From positions 496,001 through 560,000 of the forward strand of contig CAVSKZ010000002.1 in the NCBI GenBank assembly GCA_963728835.1: a stretch of DNA of 64,000 nucleotides, written 5' to 3'. The stretch's first letter is position 1; each line of letters starts with the position of its first letter. Both the position numbers and the translations under genes were made by a program. This document shows, piece by piece, positions 11,307-19,402 of this stretch. The stretch is from VRUE01 sp963728835 (GTDB lineage: Bacteria > Actinomycetota > Thermoleophilia > Solirubrobacterales > 70-9). The notes under the pieces were generated by a model, which saw nothing but the letters and a program-made list of their open reading frames with translations, did no database searches and was not told where the DNA came from.

Positions 11307-12077
11307 ATCAGCGTTCTACGCAACCTCGAGAGTCGGATCGAAGGCCTCGTCGAGGGGGTGTTCAGCCGTGCTTTCAGCTCCGAGGTGCAGCCGGTCGAGC
11401 TGGCCCGCAAGCTGGCGAAGGAGATGGACTCCCACAAGACGGCCGGGGTAGCCCGCGTCTACGTGCCGAACGAGTACACCGTCTACCTCTCCAGCAAGGA
11501 CCGGGCCAAGCTGGAGGGCTACGAGCGCTCCCTGGAGCAGGAGCTCTCCGGCTACCTGCTGGAGCATGCCCGCCGGCGCAGCTATGACCTGTTGACCCGC
11601 CCGGCGGTCGAGTTCAAGACCGACGAGCGCCTGCGGCTGGGCGAGTTCGGGATCCAGACGCGCCTGGTCAAGCCCCCCGTGCACGAGGGCGAGGCTCCCC
11701 GGCAGGGGGAGGAGGGCCACACGATGGTCTACTCGGCGGTGAAGGACGCCGCCCCGGCGAAGAGTCCCGAGCAGCGAGCACAGGCGCTGGTGGCGACCCG
11801 CGCCGTCGTCTCTCTGGAGGACCGCCGCTATGTGCTGGACGGTCCTCGCGCCACGATCGGCCGTTCGAAGGAGGCCGAGTGCGTGCTCGGCGATCCCAAC
11901 GTGTCACGCCGTCACGCCGAGCTGCGCCGCTCGCAGACAGGCGACTGGACGATCGCCGACCTGGGGTCCACCAACGGCATCAAGGTGAATGGGCGACGGG
12001 TGTCCTCGGCCCGCCTCAGCCCAGGCGACCAGGTCACCGTCGGGACCACGACCTTCCTGTTCGACATCGAGCAGTGA
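11307..12077 (+). CDS. fhaA: FhaA-like DUF3662 and FHA domain protein
   Basis: Contains an N-terminal DUF3662 domain (to about residue 125: SRAFSSEVQPVELARKLAKEMD, VPNEYTVYLSSKDRAKLEGY) and a C-terminal FHA phosphothreonine-binding domain (ATIGRSKEAECVLGDPNVSRRHAEL, LGSTNGIKVNG). In mycobacteria FhaA is a PknB substrate that binds the flippase MurJ partner and regulates peptidoglycan synthesis. The conserved N-terminus reads SVLRNLESRIEGLVEGVFSRAF and is preceded, in frame, by ATC at 11307 with AAAAGGAG six nt upstream. No ATG, GTG or TTG fits, so either ATC is the real start or the base is an error; the first usual start is GTG 11358. Confidence 0.85.
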   Translation: MSVLRNLESRIEGLVEGVFSRAFSSEVQPVELARKLAKEMDSHKTAGVARVYVPNEYTVYLSSKDRAKLEGYERSLEQELSGYLLEHARRRSYDLLTRPAVEFKTDERLRLGEFGIQTRLVKPPVHEGEAPRQGEEGHTMVYSAVKDAAPAKSPEQRAQALVATRAVVSLEDRRYVLDGPRATIGRSKEAECVLGDPNVSRRHAELRRSQTGDWTIADLGSTNGIKVNGRRVSSARLSPGDQVTVGTTTFLFDIEQ

Positions 12078-12090
12078 GCGCCCCGCACTA

Positions 12091-12558
12091 GTGGACTACG
12101 ACCCGATCTCCGTCGCTCTCAAGTTCGGCTTTCTCGCCGTTCTCTACCTCTTCCTGCTCTGGGTTGCCCGCAACGCGCTCAAGGACGTGCGGCGCACGGC
12201 GATGCCCGCCTCCGACGCCACCGGGTTCCACCAGGTTGCCGCGGTCGCGCCGCAGCCGTCCCCCGACGTCTGGCTGGTAGCCGAGCGCGGGGGCGGGCTC
12301 GAGCCCGGCGAGCGCTTCGACCTGATCGGCGGGCTCTCGATCGGCCGCTCGGCCGATGCGGACGTGCGCATCGACGACCGCTATGCCTCCGGCGTGCACG
12401 CCAGGATCTTCAGTCGCGATGGCCGTATCTACATCGAGGACATGAACTCGACCAACGGGACCCTGCTCAACGACGCAACCCTCAGCGGCGAGGCGGAGCT
12501 GATCGACGGCGACGTGGTCAGGATCGGCGACACCGAGCTCAGGCTCGAGGCCGGCTGA
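12091..12558 (+). CDS. fhaB: FhaB-like membrane FHA domain protein
   Basis: A 155-residue protein with one N-terminal transmembrane helix (FGFLAVLYLFLLWVARNAL) and a C-terminal FHA domain (IGRSADADVRIDDRYASGVHARIFS, MNSTNGTLLN). The FHA fold binds phosphothreonine, in known cases on kinases and cell-division proteins such as FtsW-linked complexes. It starts at GTG 12091, 13 bp after fhaA. Its stop shares a base with the ATG of the phosphatase (TGATG at 12556-12560), so translation is probably coupled. Order and size match the actinobacterial fhaA-fhaB-pstP block. Confidence 0.9.
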   Translation: MDYDPISVALKFGFLAVLYLFLLWVARNALKDVRRTAMPASDATGFHQVAAVAPQPSPDVWLVAERGGGLEPGERFDLIGGLSIGRSADADVRIDDRYASGVHARIFSRDGRIYIEDMNSTNGTLLNDATLSGEAELIDGDVVRIGDTELRLEAG

Positions 12559-13734
12559 TGCTTCGCATCGACGACCAGGCCTTTCGCACCGACACCGGCC
12601 GCCAGCGCAACGCCAACGAGGACTCCTTCTTCGTCCGCCCGCCGATCTTCGTCGTCGCCGACGGGATGGGCGGCGCCCAGGCCGGCGAGGTCGCCTCCCG
12701 CGCCGCCGCCGACGCCTTCGACATCGACCTTCCGCAGGGCCCGGCCGAGCGGGTCCTGCGCGAGACGATCCTCTCGGCCAACCGGCGCATCCACGACCTC
12801 GCCCGGGAGGATCCTTCACGGGCTGGGATGGGGACGACTCTGACCGCGGCGATCGTCAACGCCGAGCGCGAGGAGGTCGCCATCGGGCACGTCGGCGACA
12901 GCCGCGCCTATCGCCTGCGCGCCGGCCGCCTCGAGCAGCTCACCCGCGACCACTCCCTGGTCGAGGAGATGCGCCGCAAGGGCCAGCTCACCGACGCACA
13001 GGCGGAGGACCACCCGCAGCGCTCGATCATCACCCGTGCCCTCGGCCCCGAGCCGGAGGTCGAGCCCGACGTGCACACCGTGTCCGCCGGGCCGGGCGAC
13101 GTCTTCCTGATCTGCTCGGACGGGCTGACGACGATGCTGGGACGAGGCCCAGATCGCGAAGCTGCTCTCCGGCGCCACGACGATGCAGGCGGCAGTGCGC
13201 GGCCTCGTCGACGAAGCCAACCGCGCGGGCGGCCGCGACAACATCACCGCCCTCGCCTTCCGGCTCGAGGACGCCGCAGCGCCGCAGCGCCGCCCCGAGG
13301 GCGCGACGCTGATCGGGCCGAGCGCGGAGGAGGCGGGCCTCACCGCAACCGAGGTTCGCCGCCGCGCCGCCACCGCGGCGGCCCAGGAGCGCCGCGAGGC
13401 CCTGGCAGCCAAGCAACCCCGCCGGCTGCGCCGCGCCGTCTCGGCGCTGGCCGTCCTGGCAGTGCTTGCGGTGCTGGCCTTCGGCGCCTGGTACGGGAAC
13501 CGCCAGGTCTGGTTCCTCGGCACCGACGACGGCGGGCGTGTCGCCCTCTACCGCGGCCTGCCCTATGAGCTCCCCTTCGGGGTCTCGCTCTTCGACGAGC
13601 GCTACGCGAGCCCGGTTCAGACCGGGGCGCTGCCGCCCCGTCGCCAGGCTGCCGTCAGCGGGCACGACCTGCGCTCGCGCGCCGACGCGGTCTCCCTGAT
13701 CGAAGACATAGAAAGGTCCCAAGGGGTTAGATGA
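12558..13734 (+). CDS. pstP: PP2C-type Ser/Thr phosphatase PstP (one frameshift)
   Basis: A metal-dependent phosphatase that reverses PknA/PknB signalling. Motifs: NANEDSFFV near residue 20, the metal aspartate in VADGMGG (D35), GHVGDSRAYRLR, and ICSDGLT. An inserted G near 13138 (ctgGgacgagg) shifts the frame; corrected, DEAQIAKLLSG leads into RGGRDNITALAFRLED with the last metal-binding Asp. After the catalytic domain are a basic linker, one transmembrane helix (LAVLAVLAVLAFGAWYG) and an extracellular tail of about 70 residues. Its stop overlaps the start of the ftsW/rodA gene. The architecture matches mycobacterial PstP. Confidence 0.9.
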
Positions 13735-15062
13735 GCGCCCGCAACCGGGAGCTGACCGCGCTCGTCCCCGTCGCCCTCCTGCTCACTGCCGGCTTCGCCG
13801 CCGTCTTCGCTCAGGAGAGCGCCCGGATCGACGACGCCAGCCTCGTCTACGGCGCCTACTTCCTCGTCGTCTGCCTGGCCGCCCACCTCTACCTGCGCGT
13901 CCGTCTTCCCGACGCCGATCCCTACCTCTTCCCGCTGGTCGCGCTGCTGACCGCCTTCGGCCTGGTGATGATCTACCGGATCGCCCCCGACCTGGCTCGC
14001 GACCAGGCCAACTGGTTCGTCCTCGGCCTCGCTCTCTTCGCCCTGACGATCCAGTTCCTGCGCGACTACGACGTGCTCGAGCGCTATCGCTATACGATCG
14101 CCGTGGTCGGCCTGCTGCTCTTGCTGGCGCCGCGGCTGCCGGGGATCGGCCAGCAGGTCAATGGCGCCTACCTCGGAGTCAAGCTCGGCCCGCTGGCCTT
14201 CCAGCCGGCCGAGTTCTCGAAGATCTGCCTCGTCGTCTTCCTCGCCAGCTACCTGCGCGAGCACCGCGAGGTGTTGATCGTCGGCGCCCGCCGCGTGCTC
14301 GGGGTGACGCTGCCGCCGCTCAAGCACTTCGGCCCGATGCTGGTGGTCTGGGGGGCGTCGATGTTCATGCTCGTCTTCATCCGCGACCTCGGCAGCTCGT
14401 TGATGTTCTTCGCCGCCTTCCTGGCCCTGCTCTACGTGGCGACCGGCCGCTTCTCCTTCGTCGTGATCGGGATGGCGATGTTCCTCCTCGGCGCCTGGTT
14501 CTTCGCCTCGACCGTGCCTCACGTGCACGACCGGGTCGAGATCTGGCTCGACCCCTACGCCCACCCGCAGGGCAGCGGGTACCAGATCCTCCAGTCGATC
14601 TTCGCCCAGGCCGACGGCGGCCTCTTCGGCAAGGGCTTCGGGCAGGCGCTGATCGTCATCCCCGGCACCGACAACGCGCTGCTGCCGGCTGCCCAGACCG
14701 ACACGATCTACTCGCTGATCGTCAACGAGCTGGGCCTCTTCGGCGCCTGCGGGGTGGTGATGATCTACCTGCTGATCGCGGCGCGGGGCTTCAAGATCGC
14801 CCTGATCTCCGACGACGGCTTCTCGAAGCTGCTGGCGACCGGCCTGACCGCGGTCTTCTCGATTCAGGCCTTCGTGATCATCGGCGGCGTCACCCGGGTG
14901 ATCCCGCTGACCGGCGTCACCCTGCCCTTCATCAGCTACGGCGGCAGCTCGATCGTCGCCAACTTCGTCCTCCTGGCCCTGCTCCTGCTCGTCTCCGACC
15001 GGGCCCGCCGCGAGGCCGGCGCCGAAGCCCGCCTCGGCGGCCTCGCCGTGGAGGGCCGGTGA
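13731..15062 (+). CDS. FtsW/RodA-family peptidoglycan glycosyltransferase (SEDS)
   Basis: A 443-residue polytopic membrane protein with about ten hydrophobic segments. Family signatures are FQPAEFSKICLVVFLASYL, RDLGSSLMFFAAFLALLYVATG and the C-terminal PLTGVTLPFISYGGSSIVANF. SEDS proteins polymerise lipid II glycan strands together with a cognate class B penicillin-binding protein, here the gene directly after it (4-bp overlap at 15059-15062). ATG 13731 overlaps the pstP stop. Linkage to pbpA and pknB resembles mycobacterial rodA rather than the division-cluster ftsW, but sequence alone does not decide between the two names. Confidence 0.92.
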   Translation: MSARNRELTALVPVALLLTAGFAAVFAQESARIDDASLVYGAYFLVVCLAAHLYLRVRLPDADPYLFPLVALLTAFGLVMIYRIAPDLARDQANWFVLGLALFALTIQFLRDYDVLERYRYTIAVVGLLLLLAPRLPGIGQQVNGAYLGVKLGPLAFQPAEFSKICLVVFLASYLREHREVLIVGARRVLGVTLPPLKHFGPMLVVWGASMFMLVFIRDLGSSLMFFAAFLALLYVATGRFSFVVIGMAMFLLGAWFFASTVPHVHDRVEIWLDPYAHPQGSGYQILQSIFAQADGGLFGKGFGQALIVIPGTDNALLPAAQTDTIYSLIVNELGLFGACGVVMIYLLIAARGFKIALISDDGFSKLLATGLTAVFSIQAFVIIGGVTRVIPLTGVTLPFISYGGSSIVANFVLLALLLLVSDRARREAGAEARLGGLAVEGR

Positions 15063-16516
15063 ACCGCCAGATCGTCAAGCTCTTCAGCCTGACCGTCGTC
15101 CTCTTCGCGGTCTTGATCGGGTTCACCTCGTACTGGTCGGTGTTCGACGCCGAGGCGCTGAAGGAAGAGGACGCCAACAAGCGCCCTCTGCTCGAGCAGC
15201 AGCAGATCAAGCGCGGCCGGATCCTCGCCGCCGACGGCACCGTGATCGCCCGCTCGGTCCCGAAGGGGAGGGGGGAGTCGCTGCGCTACGTGCGCCGTTA
15301 CCCGGAGGGCTCGCTCTACGGGCACCCGATCGGCTACAGCTTCGTCGAAGAGGGCGACACCGAGTTCGAGCAGTTCCACAACGACGAGCTGGTCGGCAAC
15401 GACTCCGAATTCACCTCGATCCTCGACGAGCTGCGCGGCCGCGACCAGGAAGGCGACGACGTCGTCACCAACCTCGATCCCGAGGCGCAGCGAGTCGCCC
15501 TCTCGGCCCTGGAAGCGACCGGCTTCGGCGCGGTGGCGGCGATCGAGCCCAAGAGCGGCCGCGTGCTCGTGCTCGCCTCCAACCCGCCCTACGACCCCAA
15601 CCGCGTCCCCCTCGAACTCACCGAGCTGAACGAAAACACGCTCGAAACCCCACTCTTCAACCGCGCCACCCAGGGCCGCTACCCGCCTGGGTCGACCTTC
15701 AAGGTCGTGACCGCGGCGGCCGGGCTCGACAGCGGCAAGATCACGCCGGAAACCGCGATCGACGCGCCGGGATCGCTCGAGGTGGAAGGGCAACCCCTGG
15801 AAAACGACTTCGGCGAGGACTTCTTCGGCGCCACCCTCGACACGGCGCTGACCAACTCCGTCAACACCTGGTTCGGCCAGCTCGGCCAGCAGCTCGGCCA
15901 GGACACGCTCTTCGAATACATGGACCGCTTCGGCTTCAACGCCAAGCCGCCGATCGACCTGCCAGCCGACCAGATCTCGACCAGTGGGCTCGGCAGCGAA
16001 GACGAGCCGCTCACCCGCGAGGACCCGATCGACCTCGCCCGCGCGGCGATCGGCCAGGAGCGCCTGCTCGTCACCCCCCTGCAGATGGCCGAGGTCGTCG
16101 CGGCGATCGCCAACGGGGGGCGGCAGATGAAGCCGCAGATCTGGAGTCGCGTGGTCGACCCCGACGGACGGGTCGCCGACCGCCTCGACCCCTCCGAGTA
16201 CAGCCGGCCGATCAGCCCGGAGACGGCTGCCGCGCTGACCGCCGCGATGCAGGGCGTGGTCACCGAAGGGACCGGCACCAACGCGGCGATCCCGGGCGTC
16301 GCCGTGGCCGGCAAGACGGGCACGGCGGAAACTCCCGGCAACGAATCCTGCGGCGGCGGTTTGGACGAGAACCAGGCCTGGTTCATCGGCTTTGCCCCCG
16401 CCGAGGACCCCGAGATCGCGATCGCGGCGACGGTGGAGTGCACCGAACAGTTCGGCAATGACGTCGCCGCCCCGATTTTCCGCGAAGTGGCGGAAGCGAT
16501 CCTGGGTGGCGAATAA
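15059..16516 (+). CDS. pbpA: PbpA-like class B penicillin-binding protein (transpeptidase)
   Basis: A 485-residue peptidoglycan transpeptidase with an N-terminal membrane anchor (LFSLTVVLFAVLIGFTSYWS). The penicillin-binding motifs are complete: SxxK in PPGSTFKVVTAAAG (near residue 220), SVN in LTNSVNTWFG, and KTG in VAGKTGTAETP. The dimerisation module precedes the catalytic domain. GTG 15059 overlaps the stop of the SEDS gene, so the pair is coupled and likely forms the polymerase-transpeptidase complex. In mycobacteria PbpA is phosphorylated by PknB, whose homologue comes next. Confidence 0.93.
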   Translation: MNRQIVKLFSLTVVLFAVLIGFTSYWSVFDAEALKEEDANKRPLLEQQQIKRGRILAADGTVIARSVPKGRGESLRYVRRYPEGSLYGHPIGYSFVEEGDTEFEQFHNDELVGNDSEFTSILDELRGRDQEGDDVVTNLDPEAQRVALSALEATGFGAVAAIEPKSGRVLVLASNPPYDPNRVPLELTELNENTLETPLFNRATQGRYPPGSTFKVVTAAAGLDSGKITPETAIDAPGSLEVEGQPLENDFGEDFFGATLDTALTNSVNTWFGQLGQQLGQDTLFEYMDRFGFNAKPPIDLPADQISTSGLGSEDEPLTREDPIDLARAAIGQERLLVTPLQMAEVVAAIANGGRQMKPQIWSRVVDPDGRVADRLDPSEYSRPISPETAAALTAAMQGVVTEGTGTNAAIPGVAVAGKTGTAETPGNESCGGGLDENQAWFIGFAPAEDPEIAIAATVECTEQFGNDVAAPIFREVAEAILGGE

Positions 16517-16526
16517 CCTGACGCCG

Positions 16527-18416
16527 ATGGCCGAGGTGAGCGAGGACAGCGTCGTCGACGGCCGCTACCGGATCCTGCAGCGGATCGGTTCGGGGGGTAT
16601 GGCCGACGTCTGGCTGGCCGAGGACACCCACCTGCAGCGCCAGGTCGCGCTCAAGGTCCTGCACGCGCGCTTCGCCCAGGACCGCGAGTTCGTCGAGCGC
16701 TTCCGGCGCGAGGCCGAGGCGGCGGCGGGCCTCCAGCACCCCAACGTGGTCTCCGTCTTCGACCGCGGCGACGTCGACGGCACGTACTACATCGCGATGC
16801 AGTACCTGGAGGGGCGCTCGCTGAAGCAGCTGATCGATGCCGGCCTCACTCCCGAGCAGGCGGCCGAACTGATCCGCCAGGTGCTCGAGGGCGCTCGCTT
16901 CGCACACCGCAACGGCGTCGTCCACCGCGACCTCAAGCCCCAGAACGTGATCGTCGACCCCGACGGCAAGGCGACGGTGACCGATTTCGGCATCGCCCGC
17001 GCGGGCGTCTCGGAGATCACCCAGACCGGCTCGGTGATGGGCACGCCGCACTACCTCTCGCCCGAGCAGGCCCAGGGCCAGGACGTCACCGCCGTCTCCG
17101 ACCTCTACTCGATCGGCGTGATGCTCTACGAGGCCCTCGCGAGCCGGGTGCCGTTCGAAGGCGAGTCCGCCGTTGCGGTTGCGATGAAGCAGGTCTCCCA
17201 GGCGCCGCAGCGGCCGAGCTCGATCAACCCTAAGGTCTCGCCCGCCCTCGACGCGGTCGTGATGAGGGCGCTGGAGAAGGAGCCCGGCCAGCGCTTCCAG
17301 AACGCCGACGCCTTCATCGCCGCCCTCGACGCGGCCTTGCGGGATCCCGCCGGCGGCTCCGAAGGCACGGCGGCCTTCGCGCCGCTGCCGCCGGTGGTGG
17401 CCACTCCCTCCGAGCCGGTGGCGGAGGGGTACGACGAGGAGGCAGAGGCGAGGCGCCGCAGGCGCAACCTCTGGCTGCTGGTCGCGCTCGCGATCCTGAT
17501 CGGTGCCCTGGTCGGCTTCGCGCTGACGCGCGACACGACGACCGAGGTGCCCAACGTGAAGGACAACGAGCTCAACGTGGCGATCGCGCTGCTCCAGCAG
17601 AACGGCTTCGAGGTCGGGGAGGTGAAGCGGGTCGAGCGGGAAGCACCGGCGAACACGGTGCTCGAGCAGGACCCGCTCGCCTCTCCCCCGGCGGGGGAGG
17701 CCTCGCTCGACTGCGCCTTCCTCTCCTTCTTCTGCTCGAAGCCGAAGGTCGTGCTCACGGTGAGCTCCGGCCCGGGGACCGCCAAAATCCCATCGACAGC
17801 CGGGCTGACGGCGACGGCTGCCGAAAGCAAGATCGAAGAAGCGGGCTTCGATCCCCGCATCGAAAAGACGATCTCCGAAAAGGTCGAACAGGGGCTCGTG
17901 ATCAACTCGCTGCCGTCCGGCGGCTCGACGGCGACCAAGGGAAGCGAAGTCGTCCTGAGGGTCTCGACCGGCCCGAAGCTGGCCGCCGTGCCGGTGCTCG
18001 TGGGCACCCAGCGCTCGGTCGCGGTGCAGCAGGTTCGCGGCCGCGGCTTCGTGCCCAGCGTCGAAGAACGGGAGAGCTCGGCGGCGGCCGGCGAGGTGAT
18101 CAGCCAGGCTCCGAGCGCCGGCTCGAAGCTGCCCGCCGGATCGACCGTCTCGATCGTCGTCTCCAAAGGCGAAGAGGCGGCGACCGCTCCGAACGTGATC
18201 GGCAAGCTGCGCTCCGAAGCGGTGGAAGCCGTGCGGGCCGCGGGCCTGAAGCCGGTCGTGTCCGAACAGCCGACCGAAGTCCCCTCCCAGGTCGGCCGTG
18301 TCACCGACCAGTTCCCGCCACCGGGGTCCGAGCTGAAGCCCGGCGACACGGTGAGCCTGGTAGTCGGCACGGCTGCCGCCGGCGCCACTGAACCCGAAGC
18401 GGGCGAAGAAGAATGA
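16527..18416 (+). CDS. pknB: PknB-like Ser/Thr kinase with four PASTA domains
   Basis: A 629-residue receptor kinase. The kinase domain (residues about 10-270) has IGSGGMADVWLAED, VALKVLHARF, VVHRDLKPQNVIVD, VTDFGIARAG and YLSPEQAQGQD. One transmembrane helix lies near residues 313-333 (LLVALAILIGALVGFAL). Outside are four PASTA repeats, starting at TTEVPNVKD, TAKIPSTAG, LAAVPVLVG and ATAPNVIG; PASTA binds muropeptides and lipid II. Two cysteines in the first repeat (SLDCAFLSFFCSKP) could form a disulfide in an insertion. ATG 16527 is preferred; an in-frame GTG at 16506 overlaps pbpA. The 3' end overlaps ddl by 4 bp. Confidence 0.94.
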   Translation: MAEVSEDSVVDGRYRILQRIGSGGMADVWLAEDTHLQRQVALKVLHARFAQDREFVERFRREAEAAAGLQHPNVVSVFDRGDVDGTYYIAMQYLEGRSLKQLIDAGLTPEQAAELIRQVLEGARFAHRNGVVHRDLKPQNVIVDPDGKATVTDFGIARAGVSEITQTGSVMGTPHYLSPEQAQGQDVTAVSDLYSIGVMLYEALASRVPFEGESAVAVAMKQVSQAPQRPSSINPKVSPALDAVVMRALEKEPGQRFQNADAFIAALDAALRDPAGGSEGTAAFAPLPPVVATPSEPVAEGYDEEAEARRRRRNLWLLVALAILIGALVGFALTRDTTTEVPNVKDNELNVAIALLQQNGFEVGEVKRVEREAPANTVLEQDPLASPPAGEASLDCAFLSFFCSKPKVVLTVSSGPGTAKIPSTAGLTATAAESKIEEAGFDPRIEKTISEKVEQGLVINSLPSGGSTATKGSEVVLRVSTGPKLAAVPVLVGTQRSVAVQQVRGRGFVPSVEERESSAAAGEVISQAPSAGSKLPAGSTVSIVVSKGEEAATAPNVIGKLRSEAVEAVRAAGLKPVVSEQPTEVPSQVGRVTDQFPPPGSELKPGDTVSLVVGTAAAGATEPEAGEEE

Positions 18417-19381
18417 AGGTCGCGGTGCTCAGCGGCGGCCGTTCCTCCGAGCACGACGTCTCGCTGCGCTCCGGCGAGGCGGTGGCGCGAGGCCTCGAAG
18501 GCGCCGGTCACGAGCCGCTGCGGGTGACGATCTCCCGCGCGGGGGCCTGGAGCTGCGACGGCTCGCCGGTCGCGTTGACGCCCGGCGAGGGCCTGCTCGA
18601 GGCAGAGGTCGCCTTCCCGGCCCTGCACGGCCCCTTCGGCGAGGACGGCAGCGTCCAAGGCCTGCTCGAGTGGCTCGATCTGCCCTACGTCGGCTCCGAC
18701 GTGCTCTCCTCGGCGACCTGCATGGACAAGCTGACGCTGAAGCGGCTCTTCGCCCAGGCGGGGATCCCCCAGGTCGCGTTCGTCTCCGCCGGCGAGCCGG
18801 GCTGGCGCGAGCGCTGCGAGTCGATGGGCTCGCCGCTCTGGGTCAAGCCCTCCCGCCTCGGCTCCAGCGTGGGGATCAGCCGGGTCGAGGGGACGGGTGC
18901 CGAGCTGGAAGACGCGGTCGCTCTCGCCCGCCGTCACGACCCCCGGGTGATCGTCGAGGCGCACGCTTCGGGCCGCGAGGTCGAGTGCTCGCTGCTCGGC
19001 AACGAGGGGGTCGAGGCCTCGACGCCGGGCGAGGTCCTCGCCGACGGCGAGTGGTACGACTACGAGACCAAGTACCGCGACGGCGGCATGGAGCTGGCCG
19101 TCCCCGCACCGATCGGCGACGAGCCGCTGGCCCGCGTCCGCGAGCTCGCCGTCGACGCCTTCGAGCTCGCCGGCTGCGCCGGCCTCGCCCGCTGCGACTT
19201 CTTCGTCGAGCCCGGCGGCGCCGTCCTCGTCAACGAGATCAACACCATGCCCGGCTTCACCCAGACCAGCGTCTACGCCAAGCTCTGGGAGGCAAGCGGA
19301 GTTGCGTACCCGGAGCTCTGCGGCCGTCTGGTGCAGTTGGCGCTGAAGCGCCACGCCAAGGCGCGCTCCTACGAGTTCTGA
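18413..19381 (+). CDS. ddl: D-alanine--D-alanine ligase
   Basis: Makes D-Ala-D-Ala for the peptidoglycan stem peptide. ATP-grasp enzyme of 322 residues: N-terminal VLSGGRSSEHDVSLRSG, LHGPFGEDGSVQGLLEWL, the ATP-grasp lysine in WVKPSRLGSSVGIS, RCDFFVEPGG and the C-terminal VNEINTMPGFTQTSVY that binds Mg and phosphate. The Tyr/Phe position that separates D-Ala-D-Ala from D-Ala-D-Lac enzymes was not assigned. ATG 18413 overlaps the pknB stop (ATGA), making ddl the last gene of the cell-wall operon. It converges on the kinase at 19403, with 21 bp between the stops. Confidence 0.95.
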   Translation: MKVAVLSGGRSSEHDVSLRSGEAVARGLEGAGHEPLRVTISRAGAWSCDGSPVALTPGEGLLEAEVAFPALHGPFGEDGSVQGLLEWLDLPYVGSDVLSSATCMDKLTLKRLFAQAGIPQVAFVSAGEPGWRERCESMGSPLWVKPSRLGSSVGISRVEGTGAELEDAVALARRHDPRVIVEAHASGREVECSLLGNEGVEASTPGEVLADGEWYDYETKYRDGGMELAVPAPIGDEPLARVRELAVDAFELAGCAGLARCDFFVEPGGAVLVNEINTMPGFTQTSVYAKLWEASGVAYPELCGRLVQLALKRHAKARSYEF

Positions 19382-19402
19382 ATCACCGGAAGCTTCCGCG
19401 AC

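Noticed and set aside
8885..11437. Single giant minus-strand protein of 850 residues spanning the kinase and pheA
   Set aside because: It joins the real CARDB-like gene to antisense of the kinase and to an out-of-frame part of pheA; only the middle part is coding.
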